NCBI RefSeq assembly: GCF_900091845.1
Contig: NZ_FMCI01000250.1
Span: 1 to 64,000, forward strand
Direction of reading: 5' to 3'
Source: Streptomyces sp. SolWspMP-5a-2
Lineage (GTDB): Bacteria; Actinomycetota; Actinomycetes; Streptomycetales; Streptomycetaceae
DNA length: 64,000 nucleotides
Shown: piece by piece, positions 43,908 through 52,345 of the stretch
How the letters are laid out: every line of letters begins with the position of its first letter
Numbering within the stretch: the stretch's first letter is position 1
Notes under the pieces: model-generated
The model's input: only the letters and a program-made list of their open reading frames with translations
Databases searched by the model: none
What the model was told of the DNA's origin: nothing
Program-made: the position numbers and the translations under genes

Positions 43908-43932
43908 CTGAGAAACTGAAGGGCAGCATCAC

Positions 43933-44214
43933 ATGGCTGAGCGCCGCGTCAACGTCGGCTGGGCCGAGGGCCTCCACGCCCGTCCCGCCTCCCTCTTCGT
44001 CCGAGCCGCCACGGCCACCGGCGTCCCGGTGACGATCGCCAAGGCCGACGGCAACCCCGTCAACGCCGCGTCCATGCTGGCCGTGCTCGGCCTGGGCGCC
44101 CAGGGCGGCGAGGAGATCGTCCTGGCCTCCGACGCCGAGGGCGCGGACGCCGCTCTCGACCGGCTGGCGAAGCTGGTCGCCGAGGGCCTGGAGGAGCTGC
44201 CCGAGACGGTCTGA
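43933..44214 (+). CDS. ptsH: HPr, phosphocarrier protein of the PTS
   Basis: A 93-residue HPr. His15 in GLHARPAS is phosphorylated by enzyme I; Ser47 (NAASMLAVL) aligns with the regulatory serine. It passes phosphate to sugar-specific EIIA proteins. ATG 43933 with GAAGGG upstream; no ptsI is adjacent, as is usual in Streptomyces. Confidence 0.95.
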   Translation: MAERRVNVGWAEGLHARPASLFVRAATATGVPVTIAKADGNPVNAASMLAVLGLGAQGGEEIVLASDAEGADAALDRLAKLVAEGLEELPETV

Positions 44215-44235
44215 GCACCCCGCGCGAAACGCCGG

Positions 44236-44267
44236 AGCCGCGTCCGCCCTCCCGGGCAGACGCGGCT
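44236..44267. terminator. ptsH terminator
   Basis: AGCCGCGTC (44236-44244) pairs with GACGCGGCT (44259-44267); the loop contains a second GCCC/GGGC stem. 21 bp after the stop codon. Confidence 0.7.
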
Positions 44268-44546
44268 TCGCCGTTCCCGCGGCGGCCGCGGGCGGGGCGG
44301 AGCGTCTCGGACGGCACGCGCGCGGGGCGGCGTGTGGCAGGTGCACAGTCCTTCGCCGGGCGGAGGGTTACGGACGGCGCAGGCGAAAAATTCCGCCCGG
44401 CGGAGCTTTACGGACGGCGCACGCACGTCCCTTTCCCGGTTTCCGGGCACTCCTGTGGCGCGTCGCCGGGAATTCCCGTGGACGCGAATTACGGCAGCCG
44501 AATTACCGGTCCGCCGAATTACTCTTCTTTGTATACGGTGCCCGTG
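44268..44546. other. Intergenic region downstream of ptsH and the GntR gene
   Basis: No gene. It contains a direct repeat of TTACGGACGGCGCA (about 44368-44381 and 44411-44424) within copies of a CGGGCGGAG context, and an AT-richer end with TTACTCTTCTTTGTATACGG (44518-44537). Purpose not evident. Confidence 0.45.
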
Positions 44547-45239
44547 TTAATGGCGGAGGCCGGACATGTTTACGGGATGTTGCGGGTTCCTCACACGGTC
44601 CGCGCGCTCCTGTCCGCCGAAGCGCAGCCGGTGGGCGGCGGTCGAGCGCTCGGTGTGCAGGGTGGTGACCGACCGGGCCCGCTCGGCGTCGCCGCGGGCC
44701 ACCGCGTCCACGATCGCGCCGTGCTCGGCCCAGGACTCGACCGGGCTGAGCGGCGCGTCCACGGCGTACATCCAGGCGATCTTGTGACGCAGCTGGGTCA
44801 GCACGGAGGCCAGCGCGGGGCTGGCGGCGGCCTGCGCCAGGGTCTCGTGGAACCAGCCGCCCAGGGAGCGCAGATCCTCGCTGTTGCCCCGCCTGGCCCG
44901 CTCCTGGCCCAGCCTGACCAGGCCGCGCAGCACCTTGAGGTGGGCCTCGGTGCGGCGCTGGGCGGCCCGTGCGGCCCCGAGCGGCTCCAGGAGCACGCGC
45001 ATCTCCAAGAGGTCGGCGGCCTCCTGCTCGGTCGGTTCGGCCACGCACGCGCCCGCGTGCCGCCGGGTCACGACGAACCCCTCGGCCTCCAGCGTGCGCA
45101 GCGCCTCCCGCACCGGGACGCGGGAGACGCCGTAGCGGCGGGCGAGCAGTTCCTCGGTGAGCCGGCCGCCTCGCTCGTGGACCCCGGCGACGATGTCGTC
45201 CCGGATGGCCGTGCACACCGAGTGCGCCGGAATACGCAT
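44547..45239 (-). CDS. GntR-family (FadR/FCD) transcriptional regulator
   Basis: A 230-residue repressor: winged helix-turn-helix (about 10-75; RYGVSRVPVREALRTLEAEG is the recognition region) and an all-helical FCD ligand domain (about 85-215) with metal-site candidates such as H130 in GWFHETLAQ and H192 in WAEHGAIVDA. Effectors in this subfamily are organic acids. ATG 45239 with GGAGG upstream. No metabolic genes adjoin it on the same strand, so its target is unclear. Confidence 0.87.
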   Translation of the reverse strand: MRIPAHSVCTAIRDDIVAGVHERGGRLTEELLARRYGVSRVPVREALRTLEAEGFVVTRRHAGACVAEPTEQEAADLLEMRVLLEPLGAARAAQRRTEAHLKVLRGLVRLGQERARRGNSEDLRSLGGWFHETLAQAAASPALASVLTQLRHKIAWMYAVDAPLSPVESWAEHGAIVDAVARGDAERARSVTTLHTERSTAAHRLRFGGQERADRVRNPQHPVNMSGLRH

Positions 45240-45381
45240 GTCCGACCTCCGCCTTAATCCCCGTGAAACGCCGCCGATTGACGCGTGTTCTGCGACTCTA
45301 TTGCAATGGGCGGGAATTTCCGATGGCGGGCCGGAATCCATGGATATTTTTTGGACAGCGGAGGGTCGTAAACGACGAAAA

Positions 45382-45403
45382 CCCCGGCTCGTCGGAGCCG
45401 GGG
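45382..45403 (-). terminator. Intrinsic terminator of the M23 peptidase gene
   Basis: CCCCGGCTC-GTCG-GAGCCGGGG (45382-45403) followed on the minus strand by GGTTTTCG; 25 bp past the stop at 45428. Confidence 0.82.
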
Positions 45404-45427
45404 CTTCTCACGTCCTGCGGTGCGTCC

Positions 45428-46192
45428 TCAGATGTTGACGTCGTGCGCGCGGAGGTAGGCGACCGGGTCCAGGTCGGAGCCGTACTCCGCGGTGGTCCTG
45501 GCCTCGAAGTGCAGGTGCGCGCCGGTGACGTTGCCGGTGGCGCCCGAGAGGGCGATCTGCTGGCCCGGGGTGACGGTCTGCCCCACCGAGACGCCGATGG
45601 ACGACAGGTGCCCGTACTGGGTGTACGTGCCGTCCAGCATCTTGATGACGATCTGGTTGCCGTAGGCGCCGCCCCAGCCGGTCTCCACGACGGTGCCGGA
45701 GCCGACCGCGTGCACCGAGGTGCCGGACGCGGCGTGGAAGTCGACGCCCGTGTGGGTGCCGGAGGACCACAGGGAGCTGCTGGCCTGGTAGCCGGTGGAG
45801 ACGTAGGAGCCGCTGATCGGCAGCACGAACGTGTTCAGGCGCTTGCGCTCGGCCTCACGGGCGGCACGCTCCTTGTCCTCGCGCTCCCGCTCCGCCTTGG
45901 CGGTGGCGAGCTTGCGCGCGGCCTCCTGGGCGGCCTGCTTCTGCGCGGCCACCTCTGCGGCCTGCTCCTGGGCGGCCGCCTGGATGTCGATCTGGTCGGC
46001 CGCGGTGTCACCGAGGGAGATCACGGGGGTCAGTCCGGTCGTCTCGACCGCCTTCTCCGAGGCCATGGCCGGGGCGGCGAGGGTGCCGACGACTCCGGTG
46101 GTGGCCAGGGCCGCGACACCGGCCGCGCGGGCGGTGCCGCGCTGCATCCGGCTGGGCCGGCGGTGCTTCCCTACGGCATGACTGAACGCCAT
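45428..46192 (-). CDS. Secreted M23 (LytM) peptidoglycan endopeptidase under a ydaO riboswitch
   Basis: A 254-residue secreted cell-wall hydrolase. Signal peptide to about residue 44 (ending TLAAPAMA), a coiled coil (about 65-118, Ala/Glu/Lys/Arg-rich), then the LytM domain with zinc ligands in SGTHTGVDFHA and AHLHFEAR. It cleaves peptide cross-bridges. The leader contains a c-di-AMP riboswitch (46220-46354), as for other Streptomyces cell-wall lytic enzymes including rpfA and the swl genes, so synthesis should fall when c-di-AMP is high. GAGGGAAGGAAAGGA precedes the ATG. Confidence 0.92.
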   Translation of the reverse strand: MAFSHAVGKHRRPSRMQRGTARAAGVAALATTGVVGTLAAPAMASEKAVETTGLTPVISLGDTAADQIDIQAAAQEQAAEVAAQKQAAQEAARKLATAKAEREREDKERAAREAERKRLNTFVLPISGSYVSTGYQASSSLWSSGTHTGVDFHAASGTSVHAVGSGTVVETGWGGAYGNQIVIKMLDGTYTQYGHLSSIGVSVGQTVTPGQQIALSGATGNVTGAHLHFEARTTAEYGSDLDPVAYLRAHDVNI

Positions 46193-46219
46193 GTGGTGGG
46201 TGTTCCTTTCCTTCCCTCT

Positions 46220-46354
46220 CGCCTACCGGGTTAGCTGACGGGTTCGGAGCAGGAAGGTCTCCTACGGGCCCCCGCGCGGGCGCGGGCGTCCGATTCACCC
46301 CAGGGACGTGTGGGTCCCCGGCTCCCCTGGCTCGCGCCGTACGGGGACTAGGCG
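46220..46354 (-). ncRNA. ydaO-yuaA (c-di-AMP) riboswitch
   Basis: On the minus strand, in order: CGCC opening P1 (46354), GCGCGAGCCAGGGGAGCCGG, CCTGGGGTGAATCGG, a variable GC hairpin, GTAGGAGACCTTCCTGCTCC and CAGCTAACCCGGTAGGCG closing P1 at 46220. These are the conserved blocks of the ydaO class in Streptomyces leaders. The element ends 28 nt before the M23 start codon. TTGAGG and TACGGT (about 46431-46408), 18 bp apart, are a possible promoter. Confidence 0.93.
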
Positions 46355-46502
46355 ATGACTGCCCGGTGCCACGGATGCGGCGCGGTGCCTGACGGACAGT
46401 CGGTGAGACCGTAGACAGGGCCGGATTCGATCCTCAAACGGATCACTGGTTTTGTTGCGCATCCCACAGGGCAGACGGGCAGCCTCTCCCCCAATTCGGA
46501 CA

Positions 46503-46543
46503 CGCGAGGGCCCCGGCGACTCCGTGTCGCCGGGGCCCTCGCG
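46503..46543. terminator. Terminator of the M16 peptidase operon
   Basis: Perfect 18-bp arms (46503-46520 and 46526-46543, CGCGAGGGCCCCGGCGAC and complement), 5-nt loop, 29 bp past the M16 stop at 46572. Confidence 0.83.
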
Positions 46544-46571
46544 TACGCGCGTGTGCCACGCGCCCGGTCCG

Positions 46572-47959
46572 CTACTCGGCCGGGACGACGGTCACTTCGC
46601 CGATCCCGAGCGCCGCGACGGGCTCCCTGATCGCCTCGGCGTCACCGACGAGGACGGTCACCAGCCGGTCCACCGGGAACGCGCTGACGACCGCGGCGGT
46701 GGCCTCCACCGTGCCGGTCGCCGCCAACTGCCGGTACAGGGTGGCCTGGTGGTCGTCGGGCAGGTGCTGCTCGACCTGGTCGGCCAGGGTGCCCGCGACG
46801 GCCGCCGCGGTCTCGTACTTGAGCGGCGCGACGCCGACCAGGAACTGCACGGCCGCGTCCCGCTCGGCGTCCGTCAGGCCCTCCGACGCGACCCCGCGCA
46901 GCACCTTCCAGAGGTCGTCGAGCGCCGGTCCGGTGTTCGGCGTGTCGACGGAGCCGCTGATGGCGAGCATCGCGACACCGGTGCCGTCCGCCGCCGACCG
47001 CAGCACCTGCGTGAAGGCCCGCACGCCGTACGTGTAGCCCTTCTCCTCGCGCAGGACGCGGTCGAGACGGGACGTGAGGGTGCCGCCGAGGCAGTAGGTG
47101 CCGACCACCTGGGGTGCCCACACCCGGTCGTGCCGGTCGGCGCCCAGACGGCCGATCAGGAGCTGCGTCTGGACGGCTCCTGGCCGGTCGACGATGACGA
47201 CGCGCCCCCGGTCGTCGGCGGTCACCGGCGGCATCTGCCGGGGCTCGCCCGCCGCGCCCGTCCAGGCGCCCAGGGTGTCGCCGAGCAGGGCGTCCAGGTC
47301 GATTCCGGTGAGGTCGCCGACGACGACCGCGGTGGCCGTCGCGGGACGGACGTTGCGCTCGTAGAAGGCGCGGACGGCGGCCGAGTCGATGGCCCTGACC
47401 GTCTCCTCGGTGCCCTGGCGGGGCCGCGACATCCGGGAGTCGGCCGGGAACAGCTCCCGGGACAGCTCCTTCGCGGCGCGGCGGGACGGGTTCGCCGTCT
47501 CGTGCGGGATCTCGTCCAGCCGGTTGTCGACCAGCCGCTCGATCTCGCTGTCGGCGAAGGCGGGCGCCCGCAGCGCGTCGGCGAGCAGCCCGAGGGCCCG
47601 GGAGAGCCGGGAGGCGGGCACCTCCAGGGCGATCCGGACGCCGGGGTGGTCGGCGTGCGCGTCCAGCGTGGCGCCGCAGCGCTCCAGTTCGGCCGCGAAC
47701 TCCTCGGCGGAGTGCTTGTCGGTGCCCTCGGAGAAGGCCCGCGCCATGATCGTGGCGACGCCTTCGAGGGCGGCAGGCTCGGCGTCCAGGGGCGCGTCGA
47801 GGGCGATCTCGACGGCGACGACCTGCTGGCCGGGCCGGTGGCAGCGCAGCACCGTCAGACCGTTGTCGAGGGTGCCGCGCTCGGGTGCCGGGAAGGCCCA
47901 GACCCTGGGTTCGCCGCCCTGCGGCCGGGGTGGAAGTCCATCGTCGCGAGCTCGGTCAC
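46572..47959 (-). CDS. M16-family peptidase, second subunit, with an apparent N-terminal frameshift
   Basis: Pitrilysin-family protein of about 460 residues lacking the HxxEH zinc motif, i.e. the non-catalytic partner of the upstream M16 protease. The natural start is GTG 47959, overlapping the upstream TGA, and reads VTELATMDFHP; the homologous body (RPQGGEPRVWAFPAPERG, LDNGLTVLRCHRPGQQVV, ...) is in another frame with no start codon of its own. One missing C in the CCCC run at 47930-47927 explains both. As given, translation stops at 47855. Likely a sequencing indel, possibly a true mutation. Confidence 0.82.
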
Positions 47960-49344
47960 CGGGCCGCCTCCTCGGTCTCGTCGGTCGCCGCGGCCGCGGC
48001 CTCGTCGGCGTCGTCGGTGTCGTCGATGTCGTCGCCGGTCGGTTCGGTGGGCTCGTAGACCAGGACGGCCCGGTTGCGCGGGTGCAGCCGCTCCTGGGCG
48101 ATCCGCTGGACCTCGTCGGCGGTCACCTCCAGGACGCGTCCGACGGCGCTCAGGGCGAGCTGCGGGTCGCCGAACAGGACGGCGTACTTGCAGAGTTCGT
48201 CCGCGCGGCCGTGGACCGTGCCGAGCCGGTCGAGCCACTCGCGCTCCAGCTGTGCCTGGGCGCGCTCCATCTCCTCGGCGGTGGGGCCCTCCTCGGCGAA
48301 CCTGGCCAGTTCCTCGTCGACCGCGCTCTCCACGGCGGCGACCTCCGCCTCGCCCGACGTCTTCACGTCGAGGATGCCGAGGGAGGGCGCTCCGGCGAAC
48401 CGCCACAGCCCGCCCCAGGCGGTGACGGCGGTCCGGTCGCGGCGCACCAGCCGGTTGTAGATCCGCGACGACTCGCCGCCGATCAGGATGGTCAGCGCGA
48501 GGTCCGCCGCGTCGCACGCGCGCGTGCCGTCCTCCGGGAGCCGGTAGGCGGCCGTCAGCGCGCGCGAGGGCACCTTCTCCTCGACGACCTCGCGCAGTTC
48601 GGTGCCGATGATGTCGGGCAGCGAGCCGTCGCGGGGGGCGGGCTTGCCGTCGTGGGACGCGATGGAGCCGAAGTACTTCTCGACCCAGGCGAGGGTCTGC
48701 TCCGGGTCGATGTCCCCGACGATCGACAGGACCGCGTTGTTGGGCGCGTAGTAGGTGCGGAAGAACGCGCGCGCGTCCTCCAGGGTCGCCGCGTCCAGGT
48801 CGGCCATCGAGCCGATCGGCGTGTGGTGGAAGGGGTGCCCGTCCGGGAAGGCGAGGGCGGCCAGCTTCTCGATCGCCGTGCCGTAGGGGACGTTGTCGTA
48901 GCGCTGCCTGCGCTCGTTCTTGACGACGTCCCGCTGGTTCTCCATGGACTCCTCGTCCAGGGCGACCAGCAGCGAGCCCATCCGGTCGGCCTCGAGCCAG
49001 AGGGCCAGCTCCAACTCGTGGGCGGGCATGGTCTCGAAGTAGTTGGTCCGCTCGAAGCTGGTGGTCCCGTTGAAGGAACCGCCCGCTCCCTGCACCATCT
49101 CGGCGTGTCCGTTGCCCTTGACCTGCCCCGAGCCCTGGAACATCAGGTGCTCGAAGAGGTGAGCCAGACCGGTACGCCCCTTGACTTCGTGGCGCGAACC
49201 CACGTCGTACCAGAGGCAGACCGCCGCGACCGGGGTCAGGTGGTCCTCGGAGAGCACCACCCGCAGACCGTTGGCCAGACGGTGCTCGGTCGCTGTCAGG
49301 CCCCCGGAGCCGGCCTGGTTGGTGGCCGTGTGACCCATCGGCAT
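47956..49344 (-). CDS. M16-family zinc protease (pitrilysin/MPP-like)
   Basis: A 463-residue protease subunit with the inverted zinc motif HLFEH (H..EH) near residue 62 and the distal Glu in ESMENQRDVVKNERRQ; the family's second domain (about 185-440) carries ALTAAYRLPEDG and RIYNRLVRRDR. ATG 49344 has GAAGGGA upstream. It ends in an acidic, low-complexity tail (DDIDDTDDADEAAAAAT) and overlaps the partner gene by 4 bp. Probably a processing protease for short peptides; substrates unknown. Divergent from parC. Confidence 0.9.
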   Translation of the reverse strand: MPMGHTATNQAGSGGLTATEHRLANGLRVVLSEDHLTPVAAVCLWYDVGSRHEVKGRTGLAHLFEHLMFQGSGQVKGNGHAEMVQGAGGSFNGTTSFERTNYFETMPAHELELALWLEADRMGSLLVALDEESMENQRDVVKNERRQRYDNVPYGTAIEKLAALAFPDGHPFHHTPIGSMADLDAATLEDARAFFRTYYAPNNAVLSIVGDIDPEQTLAWVEKYFGSIASHDGKPAPRDGSLPDIIGTELREVVEEKVPSRALTAAYRLPEDGTRACDAADLALTILIGGESSRIYNRLVRRDRTAVTAWGGLWRFAGAPSLGILDVKTSGEAEVAAVESAVDEELARFAEEGPTAEEMERAQAQLEREWLDRLGTVHGRADELCKYAVLFGDPQLALSAVGRVLEVTADEVQRIAQERLHPRNRAVLVYEPTEPTGDDIDDTDDADEAAAAATDETEEAAR

Positions 49345-49375
49345 GTACGTCCCTTCGATCGCGGATGCGGTGGTC

Positions 49376-49389
49376 GGAACCGCGGTTCC
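49376..49389. promoter_or_regulatory. Perfect 14-bp palindrome upstream of the M16 operon
   Basis: GGAACCGCGGTTCC lies 31 bp before the M16 start in the 312-bp divergent region shared with parC. Candidate operator. Confidence 0.4.
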
Positions 49390-49656
49390 CCCGCCGGTCC
49401 TGCCACTGTATGCAAGCGCGCGGACCGGCGGCGAAGTTCCCGGACGACGTACGCCCACAGCGGATCGCGTAGCCTGCGGGCAGCCGGGCCGAGGTCCGGT
49501 GGTCACAGCGCCGGCCGCGCTTTCGGCATGCTCAGCGTGTTGGGCGGCGCCCCGCGTCGCCGCCGCTGTCAGCGTTGTCAGTGGTTCGGTCCACAATGGT
49601 CCGTGGCAGATCTTGTTCATGCTTGAGCCACCAGAACACAGGAGGAGCCGGCAGCG

Positions 49657-52113
49657 ATGGCCCGCCGCAGCACGAAGACCCCGCCGCCCGACGACTCGTA
49701 CGAGGAGAAGATCCTCGACATCGACGTCGTCGACGAGATGCAGGGCTCCTTCCTTGAGTACGCGTACTCGGTCATCTACTCCCGAGCCCTGCCGGACGCG
49801 CGTGACGGCCTGAAGCCGGTCCACCGCCGCATCGTCTACCAGATGAACGAGATGGGCCTGCGCCCTGACCGCGGCTACGTGAAGTGCGCGCGTGTCGTCG
49901 GCGAGGTGATGGGCAAGCTCCACCCGCACGGCGACGCGTCGATCTACGACGCCCTGGTGCGCATGGCCCAGCCGTTCTCGATGCGGGTCCCGCTGGTGGA
50001 CGGCCACGGCAACTTCGGCTCGCTCGGCAACGACGACCCGCCCGCCGCCATGCGGTACACCGAGTGCCGCCAGGCCGAGGCGACGAGCCTGATGACGGAG
50101 TCGATCGACGAGGACACCGTCGACTTCGCGCCCAACTACGACGGCCAGGAGCAGGAGCCGGTGGCCCTGCCCGCCGCGTTCCCGAACCTCCTGGTCAACG
50201 GCGCCTCGGGCATCGCCGTCGGCATGGCGACGAACATGGCGCCGCACAACCTCGCCGAGGTCGTCTCGGCCGCCCGCCACCTGATCCGCCACCCGAACGC
50301 GGATCTGGACACGCTGATGAAGCACGTGCCCGGCCCCGACCTGCCCACCGGCGGCCGGATCGTCGGCCTCTCCGGCATCCGGGACGCGTACGCGACCGGC
50401 CGCGGCACTTTCAAGATCCGCGCCACCGTCGAGATCGAGACGGTCACCGCCCGCCGCAAGGGCCTGGTCGTCACCGAACTGCCCTTCACGGTCGGCCCGG
50501 AGAAGGTCATCGCGAAGATCAAGGACCTGGTCGGCGCGAAGAAGATCCAGGGCATCGCGGACGTCAAGGACCTCACCGACCGCGCCCACGGCCTGCGTCT
50601 GGTCATCGAGATCAAGAACGGCTTCGTCCCGGAGGCCGTCCTGGAGCAGCTCTACAAGCTGACGCCGATGGAGGAGTCCTTCGGCATCAACAACGTGGCC
50701 CTGGTGGACGGCCAGCCGCTGACGCTCGGCCTCAAGGAGCTGCTGGAGGTCTACCTCGACCACCGCTTCGAGGTCGTCAGGCGCCGCAGCGAGCACCGCC
50801 GCAAGAAGCGGCGCGACCGCCTGCACCTGGTGGAGGGCCTGCTCACGGCGCTCGTCGACATCGACGAGGTCATCCGGCTGATCCGTTCAAGCGAGAACTC
50901 CGCGCAGGCCAAGGAGCGCCTGATGGAGCGCTTCGGCCTGTCGGACATCCAGACCCAGTACATCCTCGACACGCCGCTGCGCCGCCTCACCAAGTTCGAC
51001 CGCATCGAGCTGGAGTCCGAGAAGGAGCGGCTGAACGCGGAGATCGCGGAGCTGACCCAGATCCTGGAGTCGGACGCGGAGCTGCGCAAGCTGGTCTCGG
51101 CGGAGCTGGCGTCGGTGGCCAAGAAGTTCGGCACCGAGCGGCGCACGGTCCTGCTGGAGGCGTCCGGCACCCCGGCGGCCACCGTGCCGCTCCAGGTCGC
51201 CGACGACCCGTGCCGGGTGCTGCTCTCCTCGACGGGGCTGCTGGCCCGCACGGCGAACGGCGAGCCGTTCCCCGAGGAGGGCGAGGCGCGGCGGACCAAG
51301 CACGACGTGATCGTGTCGGCGGCCCCGGCCACGACCCGCGGCGAGATCGGCGCGGTGACGTCGTCCGGGCGGCTGCTGCGGATCAACGTCGTGGATCTCC
51401 CCCAGCTCCCGGAGACGGTCTCCGCGCCGAACGTGTCGGGCGGTGCGCCGCTCGCCGAGTTCGTCACCCTGGAGGACGGCGAGACGGTGGTCTGCCTCAC
51501 CACGCTGGACGAGTCCTCCCCCGGTCTCGCCCTCGGCACCGAGCAGGGCATCGTCAAGCGCGTGGTCCCCGACTACCCGTCCAACAAGGACGAGTTGGAG
51601 GTCATCACCCTGAAGGACGGTGACCGGATCGTCGGCGCGGTGGAGCTGCGCACCGGCGACGAGGACCTGGTCTTCATCACGGACGACGCGCAGTTGCTGC
51701 GCTACCAGGCGGCGCAGGTGCGTCCGCAGGGGCGCCCGGCGGGCGGCATGGCGGGCGTGAAGCTGACCGACGGGGCGAAGGTCATCTCCTTCACCGCCGT
51801 CGACCCGGCCGCGAACGCGGTGGTGTTCACCGTCGCGGGCTCACGCGGCACGCTGGACGACTCGGTGCAGACGACGGCGAAGCTGACGCCGTTCGACCAG
51901 TACCCGCGCAAGGGCCGGGCCACCGGCGGCGTGCGCTGCCAGCGGTTCCTCAAGGGCGAGGACTGCCTGTCGATCGCCTGGGCCGGTGCCCTGCCCGCCA
52001 AGGCGGCGCAGAAGAACGGCACACCGGTCGACCTCCCGGAGATCGACCCGCGCCGCGACGGCTCGGGCATCTCCCTCCCGAAGACGGTGTCGGTGGTGGC
52101 GGGGCCCCTCTAG
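49657..52113 (+). CDS. parC: DNA topoisomerase IV subunit A
   Basis: An 818-residue type IIA topoisomerase subunit that cuts and reseals DNA, decatenating chromosomes. Catalytic Tyr134 in AAMRYTECR; quinolone region KLHPHGDASIYDALVRMAQ with Ala94 at the position equivalent to GyrA Ser83, and Asp98. The C-terminal beta-pinwheel (about 505-800) lacks the GyrA box QRRGGRG, supporting ParC over GyrA. ATG 49657 with AGGAGGAG upstream. parE is not in the window. Confidence 0.93.
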   Translation: MARRSTKTPPPDDSYEEKILDIDVVDEMQGSFLEYAYSVIYSRALPDARDGLKPVHRRIVYQMNEMGLRPDRGYVKCARVVGEVMGKLHPHGDASIYDALVRMAQPFSMRVPLVDGHGNFGSLGNDDPPAAMRYTECRQAEATSLMTESIDEDTVDFAPNYDGQEQEPVALPAAFPNLLVNGASGIAVGMATNMAPHNLAEVVSAARHLIRHPNADLDTLMKHVPGPDLPTGGRIVGLSGIRDAYATGRGTFKIRATVEIETVTARRKGLVVTELPFTVGPEKVIAKIKDLVGAKKIQGIADVKDLTDRAHGLRLVIEIKNGFVPEAVLEQLYKLTPMEESFGINNVALVDGQPLTLGLKELLEVYLDHRFEVVRRRSEHRRKKRRDRLHLVEGLLTALVDIDEVIRLIRSSENSAQAKERLMERFGLSDIQTQYILDTPLRRLTKFDRIELESEKERLNAEIAELTQILESDAELRKLVSAELASVAKKFGTERRTVLLEASGTPAATVPLQVADDPCRVLLSSTGLLARTANGEPFPEEGEARRTKHDVIVSAAPATTRGEIGAVTSSGRLLRINVVDLPQLPETVSAPNVSGGAPLAEFVTLEDGETVVCLTTLDESSPGLALGTEQGIVKRVVPDYPSNKDELEVITLKDGDRIVGAVELRTGDEDLVFITDDAQLLRYQAAQVRPQGRPAGGMAGVKLTDGAKVISFTAVDPAANAVVFTVAGSRGTLDDSVQTTAKLTPFDQYPRKGRATGGVRCQRFLKGEDCLSIAWAGALPAKAAQKNGTPVDLPEIDPRRDGSGISLPKTVSVVAGPL

Positions 52114-52176
52114 GGCGCACCCTGGGGTCCGTGCTCCGCGTCCACCGCACGGGCCCCGCCGACGCCTGACCCCGCA

Positions 52177-52254
52177 GCGGGCTTCAGGACGCGGTTTCCG
52201 AAGCGGGCTTCAAGACGTGGTTCCCGAAGCGGGCTTTAGACGCGAGCCCGGACC
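52177..52254. repeat. 26-bp tandem repeats between parC and the COG0523 gene
   Basis: Units at 52177-52202, 52203-52228 and a decayed third from 52229 all begin GCGGGCTT and continue (C)AxGACGxGGTTxCCGAA. Located in the 232-bp convergent gap. Confidence 0.75.
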
Positions 52255-52345
52255 ACCCGGGAGCCGCACCCGCCCCGCATCGGGCAGGGACGCGCCGGGG
52301 AGCCGCTTCGGGCGAGACGGTGGCGAGGGGCGGACGGCACACGGC

